Shown one piece after another: positions 62,901 to 64,000 of a stretch of 64,000 nucleotides of DNA; position 1 is the first letter of the stretch, and every line of letters begins with the position of its first letter. The stretch covers positions 2,911,562 to 2,975,561 of the forward strand of contig AP031382.1 of the NCBI GenBank assembly GCA_040371205.1, in the 5' to 3' direction. Below the pieces are notes generated by a model. It saw only the letters and a program-made list of their open reading frames with translations, was not told where the DNA came from and ran no database searches. Position numbers and translations under genes: made by a program. Source of the stretch: Rhodanobacter sp. Its GTDB lineage: Bacteria; Pseudomonadota; Gammaproteobacteria; Xanthomonadales; Rhodanobacteraceae.

Positions 62901-64000
62901 TCAGCCCTGCATCCGCGCGGCAATCAACTGCATCAGCCGCGCCACGGCGCCGCGCTCGCGCTCGAATACCTGTTGCGCGGCCTGCCCCATCGCGCGGCAA
63001 CGCTCGCTGTCGCACAACAACTGCAGCACGGCATGGCCCAAGGCACCGCCGTCCGGCACGCGCGATGCGCCGCCATGCTCGACCAGGCTGGCCGTGATTT
63101 CCTCGAAATTGAACGTGTGCGGCCCCACCAGCACCGCCGTGCCCAGCGATGCCGGCTCCAGTACGTTGTGGCCGCCAATCGGCACCAGGCTGCCGCCCAC
63201 GAAAGCCAGGTCCGCAGCGGCATAGAAGGGCATCAACTGGCCCATCGCGTCGATCACGAACACCTGGTCCGAGGGCGACGGCGCGCCATCGGCGCCATAC
63301 GTGCCCATGGCGAAACCCAGGCTGCGCACCGCGTTTTCCACCGGTCGGAAGCGCTCGGGATGGCGCGGCGCCATCAGCAGCAAGGCATCCGGCAGGCGCT
63401 TGAGCGCCTCAAGATGCGCCTCCAGCACCGCCAGCTCCTCGCCCTCGTGCGTGCTGGCGGCGATCCACACCGGCCGGCGCGCGCCCCAGCGCTCGCGCAG
63501 ATGTTCGCCGGTCGACAAAGCATCCCGCGGCACCGGCATGTCGTACTTCAGGTTGCCGCAAACCACCACGCGCGAGGCCGGCGCGCCGATCAGGCGATAG
63601 CGCGCGGCGTCCCTTTGCGATTGCGCGGCGATCAGGTCCACACATCCCAGCGCCGCGCGCACCATGCCGCGCAGCGGCCGCGGCCGATAACCGCGCACCG
63701 AGCGTTCGGACAGGCGCGCATTGACGATCATCAACGGCACGCCGCGGCGCCTGCAGGCGAAATACAGGTTCGGCCAGATCTCGGTTTCCACGATCAGCGC
63801 CAGCCGCGGACGCACGCCGGCGAGGAAGCGGTTCACCGCATGCGGCAGGTCGTACGGCAGATAGACGTGGAAGACGCTGTCGCCGAACAGTTGCTGCACG
63901 CGCGCGGTGCCGGTGGGCGTCACCGTGGTCATCACCAGCGGCGCATCCGGATAGTCGCGCTTCAGCGCCTTGATCAAGGGCTCGGCCGCGTTCACCTCGC
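62901..64000 (-). CDS. waaA: 3-deoxy-D-manno-octulosonic acid (Kdo) transferase WaaA (5' end outside window)
   Basis: At least 366 codons to the right edge; the first 50 or so residues are beyond the window. A GT30 GT-B enzyme: GEVNAAEPLIKAL, TTVTPTGTARVQQLFGD, PYDLPHAVNRFL, VETEIWPNLYFACRRRGVPL, NARLSERSVRGY and FVGGSLVPIGGHNVLEPAS. It adds Kdo to lipid A at the inner membrane. It is complete at the C-terminus. Confidence 0.94.
   Translation of the reverse strand, partial: EVNAAEPLIKALKRDYPDAPLVMTTVTPTGTARVQQLFGDSVFHVYLPYDLPHAVNRFLAGVRPRLALIVETEIWPNLYFACRRRGVPLMIVNARLSERSVRGYRPRPLRGMVRAALGCVDLIAAQSQRDAARYRLIGAPASRVVVCGNLKYDMPVPRDALSTGEHLRERWGARRPVWIAASTHEGEELAVLEAHLEALKRLPDALLLMAPRHPERFRPVENAVRSLGFAMGTYGADGAPSPSDQVFVIDAMGQLMPFYAAADLAFVGGSLVPIGGHNVLEPASLGTAVLVGPHTFNFEEITASLVEHGGASRVPDGGALGHAVLQLLCDSERCRAMGQAAQQVFERERGAVARLMQLIAARMQG

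Overview
The window reads as a chromosomal segment of a GC-rich, flagellated gammaproteobacterium. It is most likely from the Xanthomonadales/Lysobacterales, and Rhodanobacteraceae-like (Rhodanobacter, Dyella, Luteibacter or Frateuria type). The reasons are the flagellar gene order (flgM/flgN, flgA, cheV, flgB-L, fliC, fliD, fliS, fleQ), a pyrophosphate-dependent phosphofructokinase beside an H+-pyrophosphatase, a short adenylate kinase, and IS3-family elements resembling those of xanthomonads. This placement is inferred from gene content; no alignment was run.

Layout. 1-26.4 kb is a flagellar and chemotaxis cluster. On the minus strand lie fleQ (cut by the window edge), a PilZ gene, fliT, fliS, fliD, fliC, then flgL back to flgB, and cheV. 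On the plus strand lie a frameshifted soluble chemoreceptor gene, flgA, flgM, flgN and an EAL-HDOD gene. A very large multidomain glycosyltransferase and a 5'-truncated fabH-like remnant sit between flgL and fliC, which suggests a reduced flagellin-modification locus. Sigma-54 sites (fliD, flgB, chemoreceptor/flgA) and sigma-28 sites (fliC, cheV, flgM, chemoreceptor) can be read directly and fit the usual class II/III flagellar hierarchy. 26.4-28.1 kb holds an IS3-family element inserted in the remains of another. 28.2-33.5 kb is a complete minus-strand rRNA operon (16S-tRNA-Ile-tRNA-Ala-23S-5S) with promoter, boxA-like site and terminator. 33.7-38.3 kb carries housekeeping genes: a DUF192 lipoprotein, rubredoxin, thiE, hemL, glyoxalase and argD.

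The most interesting block is 38.6-45.5 kb. A consensus sigma-54 promoter precedes six consecutive secreted or envelope genes whose order and features match the Fap functional-amyloid system (fapA-F): a small secreted protein, two N/Q/G-repeat secreted proteins, a C39-type cysteine peptidase, a further secreted protein, and an outer-membrane beta-barrel with an N-terminal coiled coil. The block ends with a convergent gene for a VpsR/FleQ-like sigma-54 activator. Inverted repeats of similar design lie upstream of both the operon and the activator gene, and a strong hairpin separates the repeat-protein genes from the export genes.

45.8-64 kb is mostly core metabolism: an SDR oxidoreductase, a GT2 glycosyltransferase, mpl, adk, pfp, hppA, a prolyl oligopeptidase, a frameshifted small secreted gene, a prolyl-4-hydroxylase-like enzyme, ppa, thiC with a TPP riboswitch, a TetR regulator, an L-isoaspartate O-methyltransferase-family gene, tolC, and waaA (cut by the window edge). 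adk, pfp, hppA and ppa lie within about 8.5 kb and look like a pyrophosphate-energy neighbourhood.
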